DNA of 13,235 nt from Bimuria novae-zelandiae CBS 107.79. Lineage: Eukaryota > Ascomycota > Dothideomycetes > Pleosporales > Didymosphaeriaceae. A model generated the notes under the pieces. That model was not told the DNA's origin and searched no databases. It saw only the letters and a list, made by a program, of their open reading frames with translations. The stretch covers positions 79,407 through 92,641 of the forward strand of contig ML976665.1 of NCBI GenBank assembly GCA_010015655.1, given 5' to 3'. The position numbers and the translations under genes are program-made. Positions 1 through 8,688 of the stretch are shown here, piece by piece; position 1 is the first letter of the stretch; each line of letters begins with the position of its first letter.

Positions 1-1
1 A

Positions 2-886
2 GTAGTCGATAAACTCTCTCGTTACGTGGGACCCATGGCCATCCACGATCAGTAGTCGGTAGGATCGACGAGCTTTCGCTTTTGTATACCGATCGAAGAC
101 CTGCTCGAGCCACGCAAGGCCTATATCGTTGTTGGTCCATCTATTAGGAGATGTAGTGACGAATACCTCATGCTTCCCAGCCTCAATATCCTCTACCTAG
201 GCCGATTGGAGAGCGTTATTAGCAGCTGTAAATAGTAGCCCTAGTAGCAACGCAGTTCCATCAGCGCAGACGTAAGCTAGGATGGTCATCCACTCTCTAT
301 TGCCATCTTAGAGGGCTAATTTCACTTCCCCGCGGTCCCACATAGCTTTGCTGAAGATCCTTTTACTTCTTCCAATCACTCCTGTAAGGAAGCCCTTCTC
401 ATCCATATTATACGTGTGACGAGGCTCTATATTGTACTCCTCCATTTTCTCTAGCAGAAGTTGAAAGAATTACTCGTATTTAGCCCCTAAATTAGCTTAG
501 TGGCGCGCGCGATCCATTCCAGTAACCTAATAGGGGGTAATTTTAACGTTATAACGGTTAATAAATCGGGTAACCTAGCTTTTTCCTACTAGTTATTCGC
601 CGTTAGTTTTTGCAATTAATAAAGCAAAATTCTGCAGCATCTCCCTTGTAGGTGGTAGACGACGGCCTGTAAGCTTTTCTATATAGCTTACAAGCTCCAG
701 TTCTTGTTGAGGGGTAAGTTTTCGCCGTTAGAGTTGTTGCTCTTTCATCGGCACGTTTTTGCCCTGGTGTATCCTCCTCAACGTAGTGTCTGGTACACCA
801 TATTTTTTCGCTATTTTTCGATACGAGAATTCTTCTCCTGGTCCGCGCGATTCGATATCTTCAATTGCCTTGTCAATTGGATCCAT
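2..886 (-). pseudogene. E1 pogo-type DDE transposase relic (5' two-thirds)
   Basis: Reading from ATG at 886 leftward gives one frame of about 295 codons with no frameshift and 8 in-frame TAA/TAG stops. The N-terminus (MDPIDKAIEDIESRG) and the motif FSYRKIAKKYGVPDTTLRR form a psq/pogo-type helix-turn-helix. A CENP-B-like DNA-binding region should follow at about residues 55-125. The first catalytic Asp is in MDEKGF (residue 162). The block WTNNDIGLAWL and the second Asp in LLIVDGHGSH (residue 282) are typical of the DDE_1 (Fot1/pogo/Tigger) superfamily. The third Asp and the C-terminus lie outside the window. The protein would have cut and pasted the element at TA sites in the nucleus; it is dead as read. 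Stops fall where CAA, CAG or TGG codons are likely, matching RIP. Confidence 0.88.
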
Positions 887-935
887 ATTGGCAGAGTTAT
901 GGGTGGGTGAAGGATTGGGTGGAAAATGCGGGGGT

Positions 936-976
936 GCGCCATTTGCCGAACCGCGCCAAGTGCTGAACCAACATGT
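936..976 (-). repeat. E1 right terminus with two tandem 17-bp repeats
   Basis: Outside-in on the minus strand: ACATGT (976-971), T, then GGTTCAGCACTTGGCGC (969-953) directly followed by GGTTCGGCAAATGGCGC (952-936), 14 of 17 identical. A run of Cs follows. These are candidate transposase-binding sites. The partner terminus is outside the window, so inverted-repeat status cannot be checked here. Confidence 0.65.
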
Positions 977-978
977 TA

Positions 979-2368
979 GTTTCCTAATATCTTCTACTAG
1001 GAGAGTTACTGTATTTATAGCATGCTAACAGCTCTTAACTAGCTGCCTAAGCATCTAGTGTGTAGGGCTCTAAGACGATCGTTGTAAACGATCACGTATA
1101 AGCCTAGCCTGCTGCTCAACCTAAGTAGTAGTGTGAGGCGTCTCAGCTGTCCATGCTGGCTCAGCGCCCGTCTGTAGTAGTGACGGTGTCCTGACTACAG
1201 TCAGGCATAAGAGGACCCGATCAGGACAGGTAGGCACCAGCCCTATCGCTTAAAAGCCAGCCTTGATGTTCTGCTCTGTAAAAACAGCCCTACGTACACG
1301 TGGGTAGATTGACAGGAACTCTTCCTTATCTACATAATAGACACGCTGTCTGGCCAGCTCAGTCACTTTATATCCGTACGCTGTCTTGAGAGGTGAGAAA
1401 CAGCCAACATCTAAAGGCTATAAGAGGTGGCTCGTATGGGCAGGCATACACAGGCTAATAATCCTGTGTGTCCTACAGTATTAATCGAACTCAGGGGTAG
1501 CATGGCTGCTATGACCGTCTAGAATAAGCAGCCGCCAGGTGCCGACTATACGAGACTCTGTATGCCGAGTGAAGTGCTCTAGCCAGGTAAGCCCTAGGCT
1601 ATCTGTCGTCCAGCCATTGTCGCTGACAGCCAGTACCCAGCCAGCAGGTAGGTCAGTATACCAGCTAGCCTGGTGGAGCTTGCCAGGTAGGATGATAAGG
1701 GGTAGTATAGACCACCCAGCTACGCAGACGGCTTCAATCGTCGTAACGTAGTCTCGATTGCCTAGCTATATGTGTATAGCCCTGCCTATAGTGTCTGAGC
1801 TGGTGACTACTCTAGACGTAGAGGCGACCCCCATTAGGAAGCCTGTCTCGTCAAAGTTATAGATGTCTATATCCTGTATGCCGTATGTCTATCGCGTCTC
1901 CTCCACAAGCTTGTACCAGGCAGAGATCTTAACAGGATCCTCACAGAGCGCGCGCTGACTGTGGAAGCTCCTAGTCCACTTGGTCTGTAGCTCTGGCTAA
2001 GCCTTGATAAAGCGTGATACCCAGTTCTTACCCACTGGCTATAGGGCAGGGATCTGGCCGCGCGCAGCGAGTAGATAGTCGGCCATCCTACGTACGTCAA
2101 TAATATAAGGTGGAAATCCACGTCGGTTGAGGTCTAGTATCCACTCTACTAGAGCCTGCTCCTCTGTAGGATGTAGCTTTCGTTTCTGGGCGTTAGCAAC
2201 GGCCCGAGGTAGGTAACCGTTGACACGTCAACGTAAGGTAGATCGATCGATATCATAGAGCCTTGCAGCGTTTCGGTAGCTAGAAACCTGTCTTATCTGA
2301 ATCGCATAGGTCAATAGAGCTAGCCTGGCTTCCTTTTCAAGCTGGCGGGTGCGTTGTGTGGTGGGCAT
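979..2368 (-). pseudogene. E2 pogo-type DDE transposase relic
   Basis: ATG at 2368 starts a single unshifted frame of about 463 codons that ends at the E1 insertion. It contains 12 stops (one TGA near residue 47, eleven TAA/TAG). Residues 1-50 hold a psq-type HTH (SYRNAARLYDIDRSTLR). About 65-125 is a CENP-B-type HTH region (LVEWILDLNRRGFPP ... MADYLLAARG ... VGKNWVSRFIKA). The DDE_1 core has its first Asp in YNFDETGF (residue 173), the second in LLILDGHSSH (284), and the third in PLDVGCFSPLK (320). The last two are 36 residues apart, usual for Fot1/Tigger relatives. All three catalytic Asp are still encoded, so loss of function here comes from the stops. The frame happens to stay in register with E1 past 977, which is chance and not a fusion. 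Confidence 0.9.
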
Positions 2369-2407
2369 CGTGGGTGTTGTGTAGAGACGCGTCGCGATCT
2401 TGGTGGG

Positions 2408-2450
2408 GTGGCTCAGTGACTGGTGTGGCTGAATGACTGGTAAAACACGT
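2408..2450 (-). repeat. E2 right terminus with two tandem 17-bp repeats
   Basis: Outside-in on the minus strand: ACGTGTTTT (2450-2442), ACCAGTCATTCAGCCAC (2441-2425), ACCAGTCACTGAGCCAC (2424-2408), then CCCACC. The 17-mers differ at two positions. The layout (9 bp + 17 + 17 + CCCAC) is the same as in E3, though the 17-mer sequence is different. Confidence 0.7.
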
Positions 2451-2462
2451 TACCTCATTACA
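2451..2462 (+). repeat. Inner end of TRIM 5' LTR
   Basis: TACCTCATTACA is identical to the last 12 bp of the LTR ending at 2873. The first two bases double as the TA target of E2. Confidence 0.5.
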
Positions 2463-2480
2463 TAATACTTAAGCCACCCT

Positions 2481-2510
2481 AAGGTCGAGGGTTCGATTCC
2501 TGCGTGCGGC
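2481..2510 (+). ncRNA. tRNA-like 3' half (B box and acceptor-like tail)
   Basis: GGTTCGATTCC (2490-2500) matches the RNA polymerase III B box GGTTCGANTCC and sits where a T-loop would be. GTGCGGC follows in the place of a 3' acceptor strand. The T-stem pairs imperfectly and no matching 5' half (GCCGCAC) is present, so this is not a working tRNA gene. It may be a captured tRNA fragment or chance. Confidence 0.3.
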
Positions 2511-2637
2511 GTAGAGGGTCCTACGTGCGGCGTAGAAATGTCCCTGGCTTAAACTAGAGGCGTTGGACGCTATTCTAGTTGGGGTAAAGCGGATATATAG
2601 TCCTGGCCGTAACAGTCTTAGGGGCTAAGACTTTTGC

Positions 2638-2650
2638 GGGAGGGGGATAG
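2638..2650 (+). promoter_or_regulatory. Polypurine tract of the TRIM-like element
   Basis: GGGAGGGGGATAG lies directly against the TG of the 3' LTR, the position where plus-strand DNA synthesis is primed in LTR retrotransposons. Confidence 0.5.
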
Positions 2651-2873
2651 TGTAACGAGGTAGGTACGGTCGAACACGTGGCCTTCTCTCGCTTATAGAG
2701 GTTCCGGCTAGGCTAGGATCAAACACTAGCGCTAGTGGCTGACCCTAGCATATCCTATATATATTATACTATACGAGTAATACTTGGCTTAAGTATTCTC
2801 GTGCGTATCTTTTGGTGCAGGTGAGGAAGTCACATAGTATTGGCTTAGTAAGCGGGGCGCTTACCTCATTACA
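2651..2873 (+). repeat. TRIM 3' LTR with TATA box and hairpin
   Basis: TGTAACGAGGTA...TACCTCATTACA. Inside are a perfect 14-bp palindrome CACTAGCGCTAGTG (2724-2737), a TATA box TATATATATTA (2756-2766), and 7 nt later a hairpin (2773-2802; ACGAG + AATACTT arms, one bulged T, loop GGCTT). If inserted into the gypsy relic, the 5-bp target copy would be CCCTA just right of 2873; the left copy is outside the window. Confidence 0.55.
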
Positions 2874-5800
2874 CCCTAAGGGGTATTAGCTACAGCCTTT
2901 ATAGCCCTAGATTAGCGTAATTAACGCCTAGAAAATAAGGCTAAGGTGTTTTCTATATTAATAAAGAATATATAAAAGGCGTTAACCCGCAAGCTAAAAG
3001 TAAACCCACGAGAGTTATTACTTAAAGCTTTTAAGAACTTATGGCGTATCTTCTATAAGGAACAGGCTAACAAGCTCCCCCCGCACTATAGACCTAAAGT
3101 AGATCTTTTTATTTCTCTTGTGGAAAAAGATAGCAAGACCCTAGAAATCCCTTATAGCCTTTTATTTAATATATCTCGCGAAGAGTTACTTATCCTTTAA
3201 AAAGAGCTTACTAAATACTTAGATAAAGGCTTTATTTACGTAAGTAAGTTTAGCGCCACTGCTCTAGTATTATTTACTAAAAAACCTAGCGAAAGACTAC
3301 GCTTTTATATTAATTATTAAGCCCTAAACGCTATCTCGAAGAAGGACTAGTACCCTTTACTATTAATTAGTAAGACCCTTTAGCTCCTCGCGAAGGCTAA
3401 ATAGTTTAGTAAACTTAATATAATTTAAGCCTTCTATAAGCTTTAGATAGTAAAAGGCAAGGAATAAAAGACAGTATTTAGAACTTAATTTAGTTTTTAT
3501 AAGTAGCTAGTAGTTCCTTTTAGCCTAGCTAACGCGCTAAGTACGTTTTAGTAGTATATTAATTAGGTGCTAAGGGAGCACCTCGATAACTACTACTTAG
3601 CATATATAGATAATATTCTTATCTTCTCTAGTGGTAGCTAAAAAGACCACGAAGAGAAAGTACGTACTATAATCTAAAAGTTAGGGGCCATAGAACTATA
3701 CTTAAATATTAAGAAATCTAAGTTCTGCGTTAAAAAGACTAAGTACCTTAAATTTATTATAGAAGTTAACAAGGGCGTAAGCATAGATCTAGATAAAGTC
3801 TAAGTAATTTAAAAATAAGAGCTACTAACTTTAGTAAAAAAAGTTTAAAGCTTTATAGGCTTCGCGAACTTCTATTAAAGATTTATATAACACTTTTCTA
3901 GCATAGTAAGCACCCTTATAAAGCTCACTAGTAAAGGAGTAGAATTTATCTAAAAATAAGAGTAGTAGCACGCATTTAACTTTCTAAAAATAGCGTTCTA
4001 TACGGACCCCGCGCTAGCCTACTTTAACCCTAAATAAGAATTAGTACTAGAAGTAGACACCTCTAGCTAGTCAACTAGGGGATACTTCTCTTAGTATAGT
4101 AATAATAAGATTCTGCGCCCGGTGGCTTACTTCTTAGTAAAGAATAGCCTAGTAGAATATAACTACGCTATTTACGACAAAGAGATACTTATAGTTATTA
4201 AATATATAGATAAATAGGACTATATGTGTTAAGTAGTAAAGTACCTTACGGTCTACACTAATTATAAGAACCTCACGTATTTCGCTACTAAACAAAGGTT
4301 GGACAAACGATACGTTTAGTAGATAAACACACTTAGCTATATTAATATAATATTTATATATAGACTAAGGTTAGTAAACTCTAAGGCAAACGCCCTCTCC
4401 TAGAGGAACTAAGACCTGCTAAAGAATAGTAAAGATAATAAATTAAAGTTAAGGCACTTTACGCTTTTTTAAAAAAACTACTAAAAAAATAGCTTAAAGT
4501 CTTTTATCCTTTAAATACCTACTACTATAAAGGAACCTAACTATACTAAAGTAGACAAGGACCTAGTGCTCGCTTACTTAACACGCCCTAAACTACCTAT
4601 ATTAACCTTTTAAGGAGGCAATAGCCCTGCTAAGCAACACAAACTAGACTTTAACACTATATAGTAAAAGGTAAAACGCGATAAAGATAGTGCGTATAGT
4701 AAGATAAAGGTCTATATTAAAAACGGGCTTAGGAAGTTAAAACCCAGGTAGAAGTTATCTATTAGTATCTTAGAATATAGTATAGATAACTAAGGGTACC
4801 TACGCTACAGGTTAAGATAATAGATACTAAAATTAGAACCTTTATAGATAAAGCTAATAGCGATCGCGTATAGTTCCCTAGCTTTAAAATATTTAGGATA
4901 AGAAAATACTTATAAAATCCTTACTTAAGACTACTTCTTTTTAGGGATATCTAACTAAGTAAGGCAGTACATTAAGAACTGTAATATTTATAGAAGAACT
5001 AAACTATAAAGAGAAGTAAAATAGGGCCTGCTAAAGCCCTTACTACTACCTAAATAAGGATAAAAGAATATTATAATAGACTTTATTACTACCCTACCTA
5101 AGGGCGATAGCTACACGAATATTATAATAATTATAAATAGACTTAGTAAGGACCCTAAGTTTATTAGTCTCCTAAATTTTAATATACCTATGGTTATAAT
5201 AGCGTTTTTTTAATACTAGGTAGTAGACTACTTCTTTCCCTTCTCTATTATATTAGACCGCGGGGGACAATTCGTGAGCAAATTTTAGACTACACTCTAT
5301 AAATAAGTAGGTATCGACCGAAGACTGTCTATAGTAAAGCACCTAGAGACAAATAGGTAAATAAAACGAATAAACTCTATCCTTAAAGTCTACCTCCAGG
5401 CGTACTATAACTAGTAATAAGATAATTAGATAAAGTAGCTTCCTATAGCCTAGATAGCTACTAAAGGACGAGAAGCTATATTAATAAGAGTTAGCCTATT
5501 TTTCTTATTTTATAGCTAGAATGTTAAACTAGTTAAGAACTTTAAGGCACGGAGATTAGCCTTGAAGCTTAGAACTAACGTAAAGAAGGCCGCGAAAGTA
5601 ATAATAAAAAAGTTTAAGGAGGTTTTTAACTTTACTTAAGCAAAAATAATAATAGCCTAATAAGAACAAGAGCGCCTGGCGAACTATTAACGTAAAAATA
5701 CTTTAATTTTAAAGAAAAGAGATAAAGTGTAGCTAAAGTATAAGGACTACCTCTAAAACTAACGTCTAAGTAAGAAGCTTAACTAAAAGTAAGAAAAGTT

Positions 5801-5976
5801 TACTATAAAAAAGGTAATAAACTCTTATATAGTAGAACTAGACGTCCCGCTAAACATGCACCTAAGATTCTACGTAAATAGGCTAAAGTTAGCCTTATTA
5901 AACCCTCTCCCTAGCTAAACTACTAATAACGCCTAGCCCGAAGCAATTATAATAAAAGAGGGAGAAGAAAAGTATA

Positions 5977-5981
5977 GTATA
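5977..5981. repeat. Target duplication GTATA, left copy
   Basis: Matches GTATA at 6416-6420 across the solo LTR. Removing the LTR and one copy restores the pol frame into the chromodomain. Confidence 0.8.
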
Positions 5982-6415
5982 TGTTATGAGGCTCTCACAC
6001 CTTGTTCCGATCCGGGTTAGGGCGGTAAGGTATCGTGGTGCTTCACGGATTATTCAGTGGTACAAGTTAATGCGACACTTAGCGCGGCTAGACAATCCAA
6101 TCTTATAACAAATAAGATAACTATTAGTCTGTATAGGAGAACGTACTCGCACAGAAGATATATAAGTTAACTACGAGGAAGGAAACAACAATAGGAAAGT
6201 CGCCACACTATATACTAGCCTATTCCTTCTTCGTAGTCCCGCCAAGGCCCTGTAGTCCCATGGGACTTCCCTTTATGCGGGACTTCGTCACGTGACTGCT
6301 GACTAAGCTGCCCCGCGCCCCGTTAGGTCCCGTTAACTCTGCTACTTCGTCAACAATTACTCTCTTGGCGTAATTGTCTGGCTTCTTCATCCTTGTGGGG
6401 TTCGTGGTCGTAACA
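5982..6415 (-). mobile_element. Solo LTR of a gypsy-type element inside the chromodomain
   Basis: 434 bp with TGTTATGAGG at the left and GTCGTAACA at the right, flanked on both sides by GTATA (5977-5981, 6416-6420), a 5-bp target duplication. Its left 200 bp, reverse-complemented, align with the right half of the LTR at 9311-9769, so it belongs to the same or a sister family and lies in minus orientation. It is little RIPed while its surroundings are saturated, so it arrived late or escaped because it is short. Also inside are palindromes AGTCCCATGGGACT (6254-6267) and GTCACGTGAC (6287-6296), and a weak minus-strand TATA (6208-6215). Confidence 0.85.
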
Positions 6416-6420
6416 GTATA
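6416..6420. repeat. Target duplication GTATA, right copy
   Basis: Right partner of 5977-5981. Confidence 0.8.
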
Positions 6421-6659
6421 GTTAATATATATAAAGAACGCTAGTCCCGTAAAGGTAAGAGGGTAGAATACCTAGTATAGTAGGAAAACTACTCTTAAAG
6501 AACTTAAGAACCTCGTAGGAACCTTAACTAAGCTACTACGTTAGACTATTAAAAAAAGTTTACTAAGCTATATTAAAATTACAATAGAAAACTCCTAATA
6601 AGATTCTACTATAATATCCCCTAAATGAGCTTCTATTAGGGCCTAAAGGAGGCTCTACG

Positions 6660-8228
6660 ATGCCTGCCTTACTAAGCTAAAAAACCTAGCTAGATAAAGG
6701 TATCTAAGATAAGGGTAGGAATAATATCGTTAGGGGATAAAGTTAAGTATTAGGGAAGAAAGTTAAGAAGGAATTCTAAAAAAGTAACTTAGAAAACCCT
6801 TAGAACTACTAAAGATAATAAAGGGACTAAATAATTCTTATAGTAATAAGAGATAACTCTTCCGAAAGAAGTAAGCTTTAGAAATAAACTAAAGTAAGAA
6901 GAAGAAAAAAACTAGGTAAAAAGGGTATCTTTAGCTACTAAAAGAATAGTAAAACCCTTTTTAATAACGTTTAGGTCTACTTTTCTGCCCTCTAATATAT
7001 TATTAGGGTTAGGGAAGCTATTATCCTCCTTACTTAAATACTTTTTAATTATAATAGCCTAAAGTCACTAGCGCAAGCCCTAATAGGCTTAAGTAGGTAT
7101 ATTAGCTCTCGCGAGGATATCGTTTATTATTTAAAAACTATCTATTATAATACCCTTATCTACTACCACGAACTTGCTAGAGAGCTATATAATATTAGCC
7201 TTAAAAAATAGCTTTATTATTTAAAAGGAACTTATAGAAGGGTTCTTATACTCTTAATAAAATACTTTAAAGTTAGCAGCATAAATTTAAAAAAGATTAG
7301 AAGTTTTTTTTAACTATAATAGCAATACGCTCTAAAAGCTAAATAGCCTTAAAGAAAAAAGTAATAAGGCCTAAAGTAGTAGTAGTCTTACTCTTAAAGG
7401 AGATATAGTAATTAATAATAGTAACCTTATAAGTAGAATAGAACGCGTTAAGGTTAGTAAAAAAGGCCTTTTATTTCTAGCTACTTTTTAAAACCTTATT
7501 TATAAGGTAGCCTATACTAATAACTATAATATTAGCAAACTCTTCGCGGCTAACTTTATTAAGGGCAGGATAAATCTAAGTAAGGGAAGGAGTTAGTAGA
7601 GCACACCCTAAAGTTATCTAGAATAAGTTAGACTAAAGTATACTTATTTAGTGTAGCTAGTAAGCTTATAGGTACGGCACTCTTTATAGGACACTGTCTT
7701 GCCTGCTAGCACCTACTAACAGACGCGTTTATAAGTAACGTAGTTAATACACTAGCGCTTAATTATCACGCGTAGCAAGATTAGACTCTAAGAGCTAAGC
7801 TTATTAAGTTAGCGAGTGCGCACACCCAGGCTAATAAAGAACTAGAAAGGAGGTTAGAAAAGTAAGGAGGCAAGTTAGAAGGGAGAAAGAAGTAAAAAAA
7901 AGCGTAAAAAAGGGTCTAGAACTTACTTCGCGAGCTTTAAACGAACTAAACTTCTTAGTAAGCTAGCTAAGAAGGATTACGCTAGTATTAAATATAGTAG
8001 TCTTATTTTAAAAGAGCTTAGTCTTCTTAAGTTAGTAACTAAGTAACTATAACAGGGACGGGCCTTCCTTTATCTTATTATTAGAGTTAGTAGTACGCCT
8101 CTAACGCTTAAGCGTTCTTATTACGCGGTTATTACGTAAAGGGCTAGCTATTTTATTAGAATAGTAAGGGGAATTAGGTTGCGAAGTTAAGAAAGACTAA
8201 GTTAAAAGCAAGACGTTATAGCGCACGA
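6660..8228 (+). pseudogene. Unrecognised sense ORF relic downstream of pol (ORF-X)
   Basis: ATG at 6660, 35 bp after the presumed pol end and in another frame, opens about 520 codons in one unshifted frame; only TAA/TAG interrupt it. I do not recognise the family. Codons about 135-225 (roughly 7060-7330) are nearly stop-free and rich in Tyr/Leu (for example SSREDIVYYLKTIYYNTL and YYHELARELYNISLKK). The next 100 codons are dense in stops, which under RIP implies a Gln-rich stretch. About 350-430 looks helical or coiled-coil (LRAKLIKLASAHTQANKELE, then Lys-rich). The tail is basic (KLRKTKLKARRY). No zinc knuckle, membrane segment or protease motif was seen. The same frame stays readable to about 8760, so the end is uncertain. 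It could be a gag-like or accessory protein. The other plus frames also lack long gaps, so coding status needs testing. Confidence 0.5.
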
Positions 8229-8688
8229 AGTTAAGCAAAAAAAAAAAAAGAGAGCTTAAAAGAGTAAGGTCTAGAAGCTAAGTAAGAGGCGATTTTATGT
8301 ATATAATAACAAGTAAACGCACTAGCACGAACACACTACTATAGTAACTACTTATAGTAAGGATATAAAATTAGACACGCGAGAATAGAACTAGTAAGAG
8401 GTTTATAATAGTAAAAGAATTATAAGTAGATAATAAAATAACTATAAAGCTACATAAACAAGATAAGATGCAGAGATTTTTTTTTACCCTTAATAAAGGG
8501 AAGGGAGGTATATAATAGGCTACGCCTAGTTATTACCTTAGATCCTTAACCCTTAGTTATGCAAACCCTAGATATATAAGTTTAACGCCTAAAGCTTAAC
8601 TTCGGACTCTCTATTAAATTTATAAGTATTCTTTTGGCACCTTTGGCTCCTTGAGCACCCAGCCCCTTATAAGAACTAGTAAGAAACC
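8229..8688 (+). other. Unassigned RIPed stretch between ORF-X and ORF-Y
   Basis: It begins with a 13-A run (about 8237-8249). No separate gene is recognised. The ORF-X frame can be followed through it with stops (for example KEALKSFYEKYLKKLKLKV at about 8700-8755), so it may be the C-terminal part of ORF-X, overlapping the end of ORF-Y on the other strand. Confidence 0.35.

Larger units (their letters stand above)
1..976 (-). mobile_element. E1: Fot1/pogo-type DNA transposon, left end outside window
   Basis: The right terminus reads outward-in on the minus strand as ACATGT, one T, then two adjacent 17-bp repeats, then the transposase relic. A TA dinucleotide (977-978) directly abuts the terminus, as expected for TA-targeting pogo/Tc1 elements. 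The coding frame of E2 runs up to this TA and stops there, so E1 lies inside E2. The element continues beyond base 1. It is only lightly RIPed compared with 2874-9769. Confidence 0.8.
977..2450 (-). mobile_element. E2: second Fot1/pogo-type transposon, interrupted by E1
   Basis: The right terminus at 2450 is ACGTGTTTT outside-in, followed by TA (2451-2452) as target duplication. The other end must lie left of E1, outside the window, together with the last C-terminal codons. E2 carries far fewer RIP changes than the neighbouring gypsy relic, so it is probably a younger insertion. Confidence 0.78.
2463..2650 (+). other. TRIM internal domain, non-coding and structured
   Basis: These 188 bp hold no gene. 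They contain a tRNA-like T-arm/B box (2490-2500), a 17-of-18-bp direct repeat with 21-bp period (2498-2515 and 2519-2536), a hairpin with AACTAGA/TCTAGTT arms (2552-2580), a perfect 8-bp hairpin AGTCTTAG-GGG-CTAAGACT (2614-2632), and a terminal purine tract (2638-2650). The stretch is not visibly RIPed. AATACTTAAGCC at 2465-2476 recurs as its reverse complement inside the 3' LTR at 2786-2797. Confidence 0.5.
2451..2873 (+). mobile_element. TRIM-like miniature LTR retrotransposon, 5' LTR split by E2
   Basis: A 223-bp repeat unit at 2651-2873 begins TGTAACGAGGTA and ends TACCTCATTACA (TG...CA with inverted ends). The same 12-bp end recurs at 2451-2462, directly against the TA of E2, as the inner end of a second LTR copy whose remainder would lie left of E2. 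Between them are only 188 bp with no coding potential, finishing in the purine tract GGGAGGGGGATAG next to the 3' LTR. This is the layout of a terminal-repeat retrotransposon in miniature. Only 12 bp of the 5' LTR are visible, so the call depends on the ends and the purine tract. Confidence 0.55.
2877..6624 (+). pseudogene. Gypsy pol relic: RT, RNase H, integrase, chromodomain
   Basis: One frame runs from about 2889 to 5981 (about 1030 codons) and, once the inserted LTR and its duplication are discounted, on to 6624, with no frameshift found but dozens of TAA/TAG stops. The pre-RT motif NKLPPHYRP is at about 3070, and LDKGFIYVSKFSATALVLF opens the RT. The RT active site reads YIDN (3603-3614), the second Asp having become Asn. 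RNase H starts at LEVDTSS (Asp 4056). In the integrase zinc region the His and one Cys read Tyr; first Asp is 5079, second Asp 5256 in DRGGQF, and the codon 36 later (5364-5366), where the catalytic Glu is expected, is AAA (Lys). After the solo LTR, KGKRVEYLV..ENYS and EPRRNLN match a chromodomain, which targets chromovirus integration to heterochromatin. All key losses are G-to-A or C-to-T. Confidence 0.9.

Noticed and set aside
704..1028. Two short plus-strand open frames as genes
   Set aside because: They lie antisense to the E1 transposase relic and its terminus and have no recognisable content.
1539..2121. Short open frames on either strand (1539-1751 plus, 1867-2121 minus) as genes
   Set aside because: Both are alternative-frame shadows of the E2 transposase, whose true frame is fixed by the HTH and DDE motifs.
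2..2368. In-frame fusion of two transposases (E2 frame runs in register into the E1 start)
   Set aside because: The E1 terminus and TA sit between them, and the E2 protein similarity stops exactly at the TA. The register match is a one-in-three coincidence.
2439..2510. Complete tRNA gene
   Set aside because: Only the T-arm half is present; no pairing 5' acceptor, and the upstream part is the end of E2. The A-box-like word near 2410 belongs to the 17-bp repeats.
2614..2632. Hairpin as a bacterial-type terminator
   Set aside because: The context is a fungal retroelement; no bacterial gene is present and the following T run is short.
5955..5972. Purine-rich stretch before the LTR at 5982 as polypurine tract, making that LTR the gypsy 3' LTR
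   Set aside because: The stretch is in-frame pol coding sequence, the LTR has its own GTATA duplication, the chromodomain resumes after it, and its orientation is opposite. A better tract and LTR are at 9292-9311.
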